DNA of 64,000 nucleotides, taken from NCBI GenBank assembly GCA_003952965.2, contig CM025853.1, forward strand, positions 21,375,785-21,439,784, read 5' to 3'. A program made the translations under genes and the position numbers. Position 1 is the first letter of the stretch. Each line of letters begins with the position of its first letter. The DNA comes from Morella rubra. Taxonomy: Eukaryota; Streptophyta; Magnoliopsida; Fagales; Myricaceae. Shown here piece after piece: positions 1 through 10,047 of this stretch. The notes under the pieces are model-generated. The model worked only from the letters and a program-made list of their open reading frames with translations, was not told the origin of the DNA and made no database searches.

Positions 1-805
1 TGCCGCATTTGTGTAGTCCTTGGGCATGTTCGTTTTCATGTTGCTTTTAGGATTTGCATCCTATTTTTATTTTTACAATCCAAATATCATAACACACACG
101 TATTTCAATACAACACTTTATTACCTTTTTTACACACACCAATTCCTTTTAACAACTTTTGCACGCATTCTTATACAACTTTAACACCATCTAAATATTC
201 ACAATTTCATCAGAATCCTAAAAATTTCATGAAAACGAACATGCCCTTGTTTTGTGAAGTTATTTATTCATTGTAGATTTTTTTTTCTGGGTTTGTTGTA
301 GATCTAGATTTCCAGATCTGGTTTGTTGTAGATCTGGTTTGTTGCAGATTTTCAGGTTTTCTGTGTTTGTTTCTTGCCATGGTGATTTGTAAAGTTTTAA
401 ATTTTGTAAAGTCTTGTGTCCTGTTTCGTGAAGTCTTTGTACAACCGTTTATGAATATTCAAATTTTATATGGATTGTTGTCTCTCTCTGTTTGAAATGG
501 ATTATCTGGTTGGTTTTGCTATTTTTGTGCATATGGCGAAGAAGGTGTTCATTCTTGACGAACTAAGGTCGTCGGTTACCATGCAATCGATAGAGATCGA
601 CTCTTTTCTCCCAACGTATTTTATCGTCGATGTAGATAGCCTATTGTTGACGGAGGAGAATGGTTGTCGGGAAAAGGAAACCGGCACGCGGCAGAAACGA
701 CGAAGGCTTGACGACCGAAAGCCGTGGCTGAAGGGCTCTAGTGACAGTTTTGTGTATTTTTGGTGACGGCAACGCTCGTCGGGTGAGCCCGATTTTCTTG
801 TAGTG
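1..805. mobile_element. CACTA (En/Spm-like) element, right end only
   Basis: The segment ends with TTTCTTGTAGTG, the reverse complement of the CACTACAAGAAA terminus typical of CACTA transposons. Three larger or partial CACTA elements in this window end the same way. Sequence just inside (TTTTTGGTGACGG) resembles their subterminal GGTGAC repeats. The flank from 806 (agttcaacaagtcacatcc) matches the start of the unit promoter region seen again near 26.5 kb, which fixes the border. The left end lies outside the window. An open frame at 470-766 lies inside; I do not recognise its product and treat it as element interior. Confidence 0.6.
22..246. repeat. Foldback MITE-like element
   Basis: Bases 22-40 (gggcatgttcgttttcatg) are the perfect reverse complement of 228-246. 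The 187 bp between are AT-rich and non-coding. The 19-bp perfect terminal inverted repeats mark a small non-autonomous DNA transposon, perhaps Tourist-like from the GGGC start. The target duplication is not clear (ctt on the left, ttg on the right). Confidence 0.55.
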
Positions 806-1604
806 AGTTCAACAAGTCACATCCATAACCTTTTTGTTAACTTGATGCATATAATTAATTAAAGAATTCAGATGGGTCGGGATTTATTTAAATTCCCGAA
901 GTCCCTGTCACACTTCAAACGCAGAGAGGTTCTATGAAGTAAATTAAACCTTCTACTATATCAGGAACTTATAAATTCTCCTTTGTCAAATAATGATTCT
1001 GTATTTTATTTGATATTATTCTTTGCCTTGTTCTTTTCCCCAAAGACATGCAGAAGAGCAAAGCTTATCAAAACATGTTAGCGTATAATATTTGAGTCAC
1101 GTACCCTTTCTCAGTGGTGTTAAGATCTAAACCCGACTTTTCAAAACCTAAACGAGCCCCATCTACATATTCTACTTTTGTTTTCTTCTTCAAATTTAGT
1201 TCAATTCAAGTTTTTGTTAATATATATGTATCCGCACAAAAGCTCTACAAAAGGTAATTATGGTTTGCAGCCTATAAACCATACCAAGATCTTCTAGATA
1301 CGATAAATAATTAAGAACTGATGCTATATTCCCACTTATTGGTTTTGCTTTCCATGTCGTCTTTTCTATAATTACTGGGAACCATGAGTACAAGGGTTAA
1401 GGGCCCCATTAAATTTTTAAAAAAATGAGGCTAAACTGAATAAGAGAAAATAAACAATATATATAGCTTTGAAATAAATAATAATAAAATTAAGAATAGC
1501 AACTAGAATTCTTCAATATGATCCGGACTCCATTCAATATGATAATTCAATTATGAAAGACACAATATTAAATCAAATTCAATTAAGATCATAGCTGATC
1601 ACGC
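806..1604. other. 5' flank of DEFL unit A
   Basis: No gene is seen. The stretch carries motifs repeated upstream of other DEFL copies: TTGATGCATATAA near 842 and a 'cacacttcaaacgcagagag' type block near 909. The same blocks recur near 3300, 26550 and 40400. Its repetition shows that promoter regions were duplicated together with the genes. Confidence 0.6.
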
Positions 1605-1612
1605 TATAAATA
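1605..1612 (+). promoter_or_regulatory. TATA box of DEFL copy A
   Basis: TATAAATA lies 52 bp before the ATG of copy A, in a context (TATAAATACCCAT) shared with copy B. It predicts a very short 5' leader. The box is intact although the gene is broken. Confidence 0.7.
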
Positions 1613-1663
1613 CCCATTAAGCATCAATATTCTTCTTCGGCAAGAGTAATTAAGCTGGAGGAA

Positions 1664-2255
1664 ATGGCTGAGTCTCCCCAATATGTCCACGTGGTTCCAT
1701 TATTCATTCTCTTCCTTCTCATTGCATGAGCAGGTCAATAGATTCAAGGGTTAGATAATTAAGAACTTCTGAATTTCATTAGTATATATATACACGAACT
1801 TTTAGAAATTCAAGTCTTTATTTCGAAAAACATATTTGGGATTTTACGGTCTCAATTATATTCTACATATTAGTCACCAAATGATGATTTTTCTTATGGT
1901 CTTAAAAAAAAGTAAATCAAATAAATAGATTTTACTACTCATGGATCTTAAAATATAAATTGGTTGCAACCTCGAATTAAGGTTCTGGATTGTTGAATAA
2001 TATTACCTCTAAAAGTTGGAGAAGATCTAAGCCCTTGTATCATGATGTAAGAATTATGGCGTTATCTAATCGAGCCCCCGTATCAAAATAGGAAGGGTCA
2101 CGTGCAACGAATGCAAACGACTAAGCAAAACTTGGCACAAGGTGTGTCTAAGCATCAAACAGTACCGTAATGAAAAATTCCGAGGGTTAGAAGGTGCAGA
2201 GCATGGGGAATGTCTGTTTCGTCGTTGGAACTTATTTAGAGGCGCTAAATGCTAA
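1664..2255 (+). pseudogene. Defensin-like (DEFL) copy A, pseudogene
   Basis: This is a paralogue of the intact gene at 4082. Exon 1 (1664-1733) encodes the same kind of secretion signal, but codon 22 is TGA (1727-1729), where gene B has an Asn codon, so translation stops before the splice site. Exon 2 begins after the AG at 2090-2091 and is in frame with cysteines at the first two family positions. Further on, several family cysteines are substituted, and a TAA at 2253-2255 removes the terminal CxC...C part of the fold. With two independent stops and lost disulphide cysteines, no defensin-type peptide can be made. The TATA box and splice-site dinucleotides survive, so transcripts may exist. 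Confidence 0.8.
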
Positions 2256-2429
2256 CTTCTTCATATGTTGAATCTTGACAACTCAAAGTATCTTTGGGAG
2301 AGATTTGCACCATCATGAATTGCATAAGGATGGTAACTTATAGTAAATATAGCAGAGACTCTCCATGTAGATCATATATATATATGCATCTTCTTTTGGC
2401 TGTTTTAGGGTTATGCTTGGGCATCGACT

Positions 2430-3300
2430 CCTTTGTAATATTTTGTTCTTCCGATCAATGAATTTCAAGTTTCTTCTTGCATCCACAAACTTATACAAGA
2501 GGTTTTGGCGGGATTTGGGATCATGATCTCCTGCACATGTACTCCATCCATGCATGTTGCGAATGTTATTTAATCAATAAATATCAGAGGTTTTCAACAA
2601 AATGGGTACAAATCAAGACAAGTTAGCATGCAGGCATTAATTTCTCATTTCATACCAAAGACAGCAACTGGTCACTCCCCTAACATTTAGCTTAAGTGGA
2701 CTGGGCTCCGTTATTTCTAATAACAGAGTTGGCTTGAGTAAAATTTCGTATCAACATGACAAACTCAGTGGGCTTTGAAATTTTTTTTTCTCTTTTAATA
2801 CATTTTTCACTCACAAACTATCATGGTTATTGTACTTTGCACCAGCTTCTTTCAAATTTTTAGACATTTTGCATCCTCCGTCCGACTATAATACCCTCAA
2901 GAATTTAATAAATTTACAACAATATCTTCAAATATATACGCAGAGTAGGTCAAGGGCATTATTTCCTTTTAGTCAAAAAATTTGACAAAAGGTGCAAAGT
3001 GTCTAAGATTAGTATAGTTAGAGGATGAAATATCTCGAAAGTAGTAATGTAGGGTGCCAAGTGCAAAAACTATAGTAGTTTGAGGGTGAAAACTATATTC
3101 ATATCCTTTTTTTAAAACACAATGAGGCTTCTGAAAAGGGCTAAAAGCTACTGAGAGACGTGTAATCTTTTCTTAATTTTAATTAGGAGTAAACATCTAT
3201 CGACCCCCTTAAGGTGTAAATTAATTGGGTGATCAAAACGGAGATTTTTCTAAATGTTGTGGACGATAGAATACCTCTTGTATTGAAGTAAGAATTTATT
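2430..3300. repeat. 3' flank of DEFL unit A, copied elsewhere in the window
   Basis: No gene is seen. Text such as 'gcatcgactcctttgtaatattttgtt' recurs at about 20410-21187 and 57755-58620, each time followed by the same order of blocks. It therefore serves as a marker of unit duplications. It includes the foldback element at 2803-3093. Confidence 0.7.
2803..3093. repeat. Old MITE-like foldback in the duplicated flank
   Basis: The ends are inverted relatives: TTTTCACTCACAAACTA on the left against TAGTTTGAGGGTGAAAA on the right. Internal arms also pair (actttgcacc against ggtgcaaagt). Related copies sit at about 20773-20985 (shortened) and 58085-58445, always at the same place in the unit, so it predates the unit duplications. 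Confidence 0.55.
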
Positions 3301-4033
3301 TGATGCATCTAAGTAATTAAGAGGGGTCGGTCGGAATTTATTTGCTTGGATTCGAGTACGTCTCTTACACTTCAAACGAAGAAAGGGCCGGTATATATGG
3401 AGTATATATTCAACCTTTCCGACGAGGTAAAGTCATTATGCTAGCTTAGCAATATTGCCATCATTATCCACTCAAAGTCTTATTCCGTCAAAATAATTAG
3501 TCACATCACAAATTAAGCTTGCCAAAACCAAGAGGACCGCCAGTTTCTACTTTTTTTCTTCTTCAAATTAAGCTAAGTTCAAGTTTTTTTAATATATATG
3601 TACTAATATCCTTTCTGGCCTTAATATATTTAACATCAAATGAAATTCATGAATTTGTTTTAATTGAATATTTCTGACAAAGAATTTCAGCAAATTAATT
3701 ATTAATACAATATCAGAAGTTGTTGAAGATGCATATTCTGTCGTTTACGTAAAGTGTATCGACGGTTAATTTTCTATTTACTCTTAAAAGCTATATATTC
3801 CCATGCACTGATAGGTTTAGCTTTCCCTGTCTAACTTTTCTACAATATTCTATGTGAGAACGATGAGTAAGTAGAAGGGTTAAAGACACGATGAAAAATT
3901 AAATTTATAAATAGGGTATAACGTACAGTTTCATCAATTTTCTAATGGTACGAAAGCCTGCTAGCTTTTATCCAACCCTTGCTGCTATTGCTTGCAGCAA
4001 CGTCCTAGGAATGAGTGAGAAAACTCGTTACAC

Positions 4034-4041
4034 TATAAATA
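4034..4041 (+). promoter_or_regulatory. TATA box of DEFL gene B
   Basis: TATAAATA in the context CACTATAAATACCCATAGG lies 48 bp before the ATG at 4082. A near-identical arrangement precedes copies A and C, so this is the conserved core promoter of the family. Confidence 0.75.
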
Positions 4042-4081
4042 CCCATAGGCTTCATTCTTCTTTGGCATGAGTATAGAGCAA

Positions 4082-4840
4082 ATGGCTAAGTCTCCCCAAT
4101 ATGGTTGCAAACTAATTCCTATATTCATTCTCTTCATTCTCGTTGCAAATGCAGGTTTGTAAATTCATGGCCAATTTTCTATATAGTGCCAAAAGCTTTT
4201 TACTGGTACGAGCTGTAGTAGTACTTGAGACATAAAATTTTCGTGTAGAAAATTCCATTTTTGTGCATGCATGCAAGCACCCATTTGAGTTGTGTGCTTT
4301 CTCTAATTAGCTAGATTCTGATATTCTAAATCTCATTATAATTAAGTACTTTGCTCTGCAATAATAAAAACTTTTAGAAATTCTATTCTTTTTTTTTTTT
4401 CAAACCGGATATATATTTCAAATTTTACAATGTAAAATATATTCACCACATTAATCACTAAAATTATCATTTTTCGTATGGTATAAGAAATAGGAAATGA
4501 TATAAATAAATTTACTCCTAAGGGATCTCAAATTATGAAATTGTACTATTGAAAGTTCTGAATGAGAATACCTTTAAAAGTTGAAGTATACCTATCGCAA
4601 GGTATTAACATAAGAATAATTATATATCAGTTATCTAATCGATCCTTCATTTGTATTGAAACAGGAATTGTCAAGTCCAGAGAATGCGAACATCTTAGCA
4701 AAAAGTGGCACATGTGGTGTCTAAGGGACAAATTCTGTGATAAGAAATGTCGAGAATTAGAGGGTGCAGTACGTGGGAAATGTATGGCTCCTAATAGGTA
4801 CACTTTTAGTAGTAAGTGCTACTGCTACTTCATTTGTTGA
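4082..4840 (+). CDS. Defensin-like secreted cysteine-rich peptide (DEFL gene B), intact, two exons
   Basis: Exon 1 (4082-4154) encodes a start and a hydrophobic signal core (LIPIFILFILVANA). A 510-bp intron (GT at 4155, AG at 4663-4664) splits a Gly codon. Exon 2 (4665-4840) supplies the mature part; the total is 82 residues. The eight cysteines are spaced C-x10-C-x5-C-x3-C-x10-C-x11-C-x-C-x3-C, the CSab plant-defensin pattern with the CxxxC and CxC motifs; a GKC gamma-core-like stretch surrounds the fifth cysteine. In this family such peptides are secreted and usually act as antimicrobial or signalling peptides; the actual target here is unknown. Start choice: the ATG is 48 bp after the TATA box and is conserved in copies A and C. 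It is the only copy with both exons, splice sites and all cysteines uninterrupted, so it is the best candidate for a live gene. Confidence 0.88.
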
Positions 4841-5645
4841 ACACTGGAAATTCAAAACAAGTTTGGAAATCATGATTTGCACCATCATGTCAGGGTTGTA
4901 TAAGGATAGCAAATAGCTAGGATAGACTCCATATACGTAGCTCTTATGGAGGTGTCATATGGGAACTCCAGTTGGTTGTTTTAGAGTCATGCTTTGAAGT
5001 TGTTTCCTTTGTAATATTTTGTTCCTTCGAGTAATTAATGAATTTCAAGTTTCCTACTGATCTTTCATGCATCCACAAACTTATGAAAGAAATTATGACC
5101 ATTTATTCGGATAATCTCCTGCATGCATCAGTCCATGTTGTGAATGTTATAAGCGGAGTAAATGCGGGGGATTCGACAGAATGGGTGCAAATTAAGACAT
5201 CACTTGTACAATTGAAGTGGGAATTTAAGTACTACAATTTCTTGTCGAACTTTTGGTAATTGTAATTCACTTGGAGTAACCATTTATATTAATCACAAAC
5301 CTCAGGAATTAGATTAAGTTAGTAGCTTCCAAACTCATGGTCGTCAATCTCGAAGTAGAATGTTCGAAGACGTACGGTGCAAAATTTCGTGCATGTCGTA
5401 CAAAATCTCGTATTTTCAATCATATGTTAAAATATATGTCATCACTCTGAAGTAACAATCATTTTGAACGGCGAGAGAGGTTTTTATTGATCTTTTCTCT
5501 GGTAGATTGAGACAAACCCTTAGTATGTCAAATTCAACCGCGGGGTACAAATGCAAAAGATGAATGAAGAGCAACAAGGGAAAACAATAGAGACGGGAAA
5601 GGAAAAAAGCTGCGATTCTTCATTCATGACATCTAAACTATTACA

Positions 5646-5716
<71 letters not shown>

Positions 5717-5990
5717 TCACACCTAAAAAGAAAAGAAAAACTTAACACATAAGAATTATTGGACCAAGAGTGATTTATGAAAGTTACTCATAAGGCATCA
5801 CCACATAAGGATTCTATTTAGAGATCGTTCAATGTAATACATGGAAGGGAATGTTGATTGAACAAAGATAAGACCGTCATGATTCATGTACTGTATTTTT
5901 CCTCTAAAGTATAAAGTTTGAGTAATTTTTACTCTTGGCCATATTCAATTTTAATCTCTATAGCCTAATCAAGTATTCGGATGTACCATG
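4841..5990. other. 3' flank of DEFL gene B
   Basis: No further gene is seen. The sequence runs parallel to 35456-36510 behind copy C, including 'gaggtgtcatatgggaac' and 'aatgaatttcaagttt'-type text and the block before the CT/AT microsatellite. This shows that B and C share a recent common unit. Confidence 0.65.
5645..5715. repeat. Compound (CT)n(AT)n microsatellite
   Basis: About 13 CT repeats are followed directly by about 19 TA repeats. At the equivalent point of unit C (about 36260-36275) only a short TA run exists, so the tract expanded in unit B after duplication. Reading frames across it encode only dipeptide repeats. Confidence 0.9.
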
Positions 5991-5993
5991 TGA

Positions 5994-6345
5994 GCTAAGT
6001 GGGAGAATGTTAGCATATGTCTCAAACTTTGAGACTTAAAGCGACCCACATGTTACATTTGGTTTTTAAATTAATATTATTATATTACCTATTTTATTCA
6101 AAAATCTAATACTGGGTCATTGAGATATTACTGACCACTCGCTGAAGCCTTGGTCAATATAGTGACTTATTGATGTTACTTGACGTTGTGCGTATCTCCA
6201 TTTTCTCCTTGATGGAAGGGAAGTGATTGATACGAAATTGAACATGGATATTAGTCATGGCTTATCTATAAAGGTGTATGTGATGTTCCATTAACACACA
6301 TCGACGCTTGAGATAAACTAGGTTGAAAACCTCTATTCGTAATGG
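5994..6345 (+). mobile_element. LTR-retrotransposon 3' end remnant (PPT plus LTR)
   Basis: AAGTGGGAGAATG is followed by TGTTAGCATATGTCTC, the layout of a polypurine tract and the TG start of a Copia-type 3' LTR. The rest of the element is missing. The same remnant follows copy C at about 36515-36960, so the insertion is older than the B/C duplication. Confidence 0.55.
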
Positions 6346-6463
6346 GGCTAAATTGAATAAGAGCAAAAAAAATATTTGAAAAAAAAAATAACAACTAGAA
6401 TTGAGTCACATACACTTTCTAAGTGTTGTTAAGATCTAAATCCGTTTTTTAAAAACCTAAAGG

Positions 6464-7136
6464 AGATTCAAGACTTTCGGAGGTTGCTGAAATCTTGAAG
6501 ATCCAAGTGCCAAGTTCGTGCGTTTGCGGTTGTTGCGAGTTCGCAATGGAGGACGGCAAGGTATGAATAGCTAGGTAAAGATAGTTAGCTTTTTGAATGG
6601 ATGAGAGGTTCTCAATCCCTGTATTGGAGCAGATCCGAATGGTGTAGTTTGGGTAAGAAAACAAGTGTGTTAGACTAGGATGTTGGGTATTCTTGAGTCT
6701 ATGGATCACCTTGTATTTCGAGTTTGAAAAGCTAGTGAAATCGTTACCTGGCCTACGGGCCCGGAGAGTTTTTTCTCTTGGAATTTGTTTCCAAGAGATT
6801 TTCTCTTCGTAACCAAAAGATTTGTGTCTTTTTGTGGTGATTGATCTGTTAATATTGTTCTTGATTAAAGTATTAATAATTGTGAACTACAAGCTGAATT
6901 TTCAGATGTTCTTGGTTTTAGAATCTTGGATATAGTTTCAAAATTAATTGATTTACAGCGTGTTTGATTATTTACATTGTGTTAATGTGTGTTGAAAAAT
7001 TCTGATAGTTCTTGTGTAGCCTGTGTAGAAAAAGTCTTGCTAAATTTAAATAGTTTGAAAGATTAAGTTGCAGAACCTATTCACCCCCCCTCTAGGTTCG
7101 GTTGGTGTTGTATTGAGTCTTAAATCATTCCATTCA
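6464..7136 (+). repeat. 5' LTR (truncated) of the Copia derivative
   Basis: It matches 19731-20409 nearly base for base, for example 'tgttgcgagttcgcaatgga' in both. It ends CATTCCATTCA two bases before the primer-binding site. It starts mid-LTR: the TGTTAGGGAATATT start seen at 13032 is missing, consistent with deletion of the left end together with neighbouring DNA. Confidence 0.8.
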
Positions 7137-7138
7137 AT

Positions 7139-7150
7139 TGGTATCAGAGC
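7139..7150 (+). promoter_or_regulatory. Primer-binding site for Met-tRNA
   Basis: TGGTATCAGAGC, complementary to the 3' end of initiator Met-tRNA, lies two bases after the 5' LTR. It primes minus-strand DNA synthesis in plant LTR elements. It is not a tRNA gene. Confidence 0.85.
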
Positions 7151-7183
7151 AGATCTCGATTCTTTAGACTCAAATTAGTAGAG

Positions 7184-9036
7184 ATGGATAGGAGCCATTC
7201 TCTAAGTGTTCCACCATTTTTCGATGGATCAAACTATGCTTATTGGAAAGTTAGGATGCGAGCATTCCTAAAATCCATAGACGAGAGAGTTTGGACAGTA
7301 GTGACTAATGGATGGGAAAAACCAACGGTTACGGTTAATGAGGTCACTAGTGAAAAGGATTCACAACTTTGGAGCACGAGTGAAAGAGAGACAGCAGGCT
7401 GGAATAATAAGGGATTAAATGCCATATTTACTAGTGTGTCAGCTGAGGAGTTTATAAGAATTTCAAATTGTGAAACGGCAAAAGAAGCTTGGGACATTCT
7501 TTGTACAACCCATGAAGGAACAAGGCTGTTAGAGACTCAAAATTGCAGATGATTATTTCTAAGTTTGAAGAACTTAGAATGAAAGAGGATGAGTGCTTTG
7601 ATGACTTTTATGGGAAACTCACCAACTTGGTAAATTCTAGTTTTAGCCTAGGCGAGAAGATGGCTGAATCCAAAGTAGTTCGTAAAGTCTTAAGGTCATT
7701 ACAGGAGAGATTTAGGCCTAAGGTGACTGCTATTGAAGAGAGCAAAATATTGGATTCCATCAAACTAGATGAACTTGTAGGATCTCTTCAGACCTACGAA
7801 ATGACTCTTCCTGCAACAAAGAAAGGAAAATCCATTGCATTAAACTCAATAGAAGAGGATTCCGAATCTGAAGATGACATGTTTGATGAAGAAGACATGG
7901 CCTTGTTTGTTAAAAAATTTAGGAAAGCATTTAAGTTTAAGAAGGGCAGAAATTGGAAAGGCCAAAAATCGAATTCGAAAGTTACTAAGAAACCAAGCTG
8001 GAAGAATGATGAGTAGAGGGATAAATCTGAAAAGAAAGAGTTCAAAAAGAAGCAAGAACAAGGGCTGCAATGTCATGGGTGCAAAGGATTTGGGCACTTT
8101 AAAGCTGAATGTCCTACTTACTTGAAATCGAAAGGGAAGAATGCTATGAAGACAACACTTTTAGATTCTGATATAGAGTCAAATTCCTCAGATGCAGAAA
8201 CTTCGAATAATGATAAGGTAAATTTTCTTGCATTTACATCTTCTATTAAAACTGATGAGTTTACTGATTTTGATGATGCAGAAGAAATTATCATAGAGGA
8301 TGTTGATGAGCTTGAGGGCTTAAAAGAATCTTATCAAGAGTTATATGAGGAAAGTGTTAAAATTAAGAAGGAAAATGTCTTAACTTCTAAGAAAATAGTT
8401 CTTGTTGAAAAAGAAAGAAATGAATTAGCTGAAAAATTAGTAGAGAAAAATGCTATGATTCAAGAACTTATGTCTATGAATACTTCTCTAGAAGATCTAG
8501 CATCTAAACTATCAAAGGAGTTGGACCTAGCTAATGAACAGCTTAAGAAATTTTCATGTGGTACTAGCAAACTTAATAAAATGCTAAGTATAGGACAATT
8601 GGATGGAAATAAAAGAGGATTAGGTTTTGATCATACTTTAGCAGCACCCATATCTTCAAACAAGGTAGTTTTTGTGCCATCACTCAGAAAATTCAGAGTA
8701 CACCCGCACCTCAAAAGAAGGTAAACAAGGTAGTCACTCTAAAGCTCCTGTTTTATTAAATCTAAATTTTTCAAATTTATTCCTAAGTGTTTTCATTGTG
8801 GTAAAGTTGGTCATACCAAGCCTAAATATTTTGATCTCTTGAGAAATGGAAAAAGACCTGTTTCTTCATTTTCAAATAATATATCTAAGTCTGAATTTGA
8901 TAAGTTGCTGAGTCAAGTAAACATGTTATCTCAACAAATTCAAATTATAAATCAAAAGCTAAGTCCTCCTATTAATAAAAAGTTGATTTGGAGAAAGAAA
9001 GAGATTAACACTTGTTTTGATGCAAATGCTCTCTGA
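7184..9036 (+). pseudogene. Copia/Sirevirus-type gag remains
   Basis: The N-terminus carries the FFDGSNYAYWKVRMRAFL block of plant Copia Gag (UBN2-like), continuing through KLQMIISKFEELRM to RFRPKVTAIEE. One frameshift lies near 7527-7545 and an in-frame TAG at 8014-8016. A CCHC zinc knuckle (CHGCKGFGHFKAEC) follows at about 8068-8110. Next come an acidic segment, a long coiled coil (about 8300-8560, rich in Leu, Glu and Lys) and the GNKRGLGF motif common near the end of Sirevirus-like Gag. A second knuckle (CFHCGKVGHTKPKY, last Cys lost) lies near 8793. Coding similarity stops at 9036, just where pol should begin. Several breaks prevent a full product. Confidence 0.75.
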
Positions 9037-9539
9037 TTATGATATTTGTTAAAATTCCATACTTGTGAATTGTGATAATATGAGAGCAATAATTTGTTTT
9101 AATTGATAGATTGGCCATTTAATTTTTGTTAAGTCATTCATGAATTATTTCATTATCCAATTTGTTATAAAATGTTCTATAGTTCATTTTGATATGTGTT
9201 TCAATATTTGTTGTATGTGTAATAGTCTTTGAAAATTTATTTTATTTTTTATTTTTCTACAAATATTCTGAAGTTAGAAGTCTATGCGAAGTTTGTCTTA
9301 GGCTAGTACTATGGTGTATCTGAGAAGAAAGAAGAACTCTTTTCGGCAAAAATGGAGGAATGCTAAAAATTTCTAAGTATGGATGTAAGGCCTATACGGT
9401 ATATTGTTCGGTTTCCTTAGTAGTTATAATAAAGGAGTCAAGCACGTGGTTTTGTTTCAAAAAGGAAAAGCCTTTACTTTTTTCTACTACGTTGAAAAGT
9501 CCACTTTTAAAATGTTGCTTTTTGTCTTCTTTTTTTTTA

Positions 9540-10047
9540 GGGGTAAAGTCATAGTTAGCTCCATAAGTATGAGCAAAAATCAAATAAGTACCCCTAATTA
9601 TTAATTCGGCGATTTGAGACCCATAACTTTTGAAAATCATCAATTCTAGCCCCCCGTCTAAATTAACATTAAATCAAACAGAAAATCATGCAAAATGACC
9701 AAAATGCCCCCAAGATAAAATTACCAAAAAATTCATTAAAAATAAAAAATGAAATTTTTTTAAAAAAAATAATATTTTTTAAATAAAACTATTGAAACAC
9801 TATTTCAATAAATATTTATTTTTAATTTATTTCTTAAATTTTTATTATTTTATTTATTTTTTAAAATTTAGTCTTGGAGGGGCATTTTGGTCATTTTACA
9901 TGATTTTCCGTCGGATTTAATGCTAATTTAGACGGGGGCTAGAATTGATGATTTTCAAAAGTTATGGGTCTCAAATCGCCGAATTGATAATTAGGGTACC
10001 AATTTGATTTTTGCTCATACCTATGGGGCTAACTATGATTTTACCCC
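9540..10047. mobile_element. Foldback MITE with long arms (Mutator-like TSD)
   Basis: Left arm GGGGTAAAGTCATAGTTAGC (9540 on) is mirrored by the right arm ending GATTTTACCCC at 10047. Arms of about 150 bp can be followed, including 'ggcgatttgagacccataac' and its complement. The centre is AT-rich. It is flanked by T-runs ending in A (9531-9539 and 10048-10055), a likely 8-9 bp target duplication. No coding capacity. Long arms plus a 9-bp-class duplication favour a MULE-type foldback. Confidence 0.75.

Noticed and set aside
470-766. 98-codon open frame near the window start as a host gene
   Set aside because: It lies inside a CACTA right-end fragment, shows no recognisable domain and has an opposite-strand open frame over the same bases. 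I leave it as element interior.
5520-5745. Open frames encoding Leu-Ser and Ile-Tyr repeats
   Set aside because: They are translations of the CT/AT microsatellite.
7139-7150. tRNA-like match TGGTATCAGAGC (also at 18907-18918 on the other strand)
   Set aside because: These are 12-base retrotransposon primer-binding sites next to LTR edges. No cloverleaf follows.
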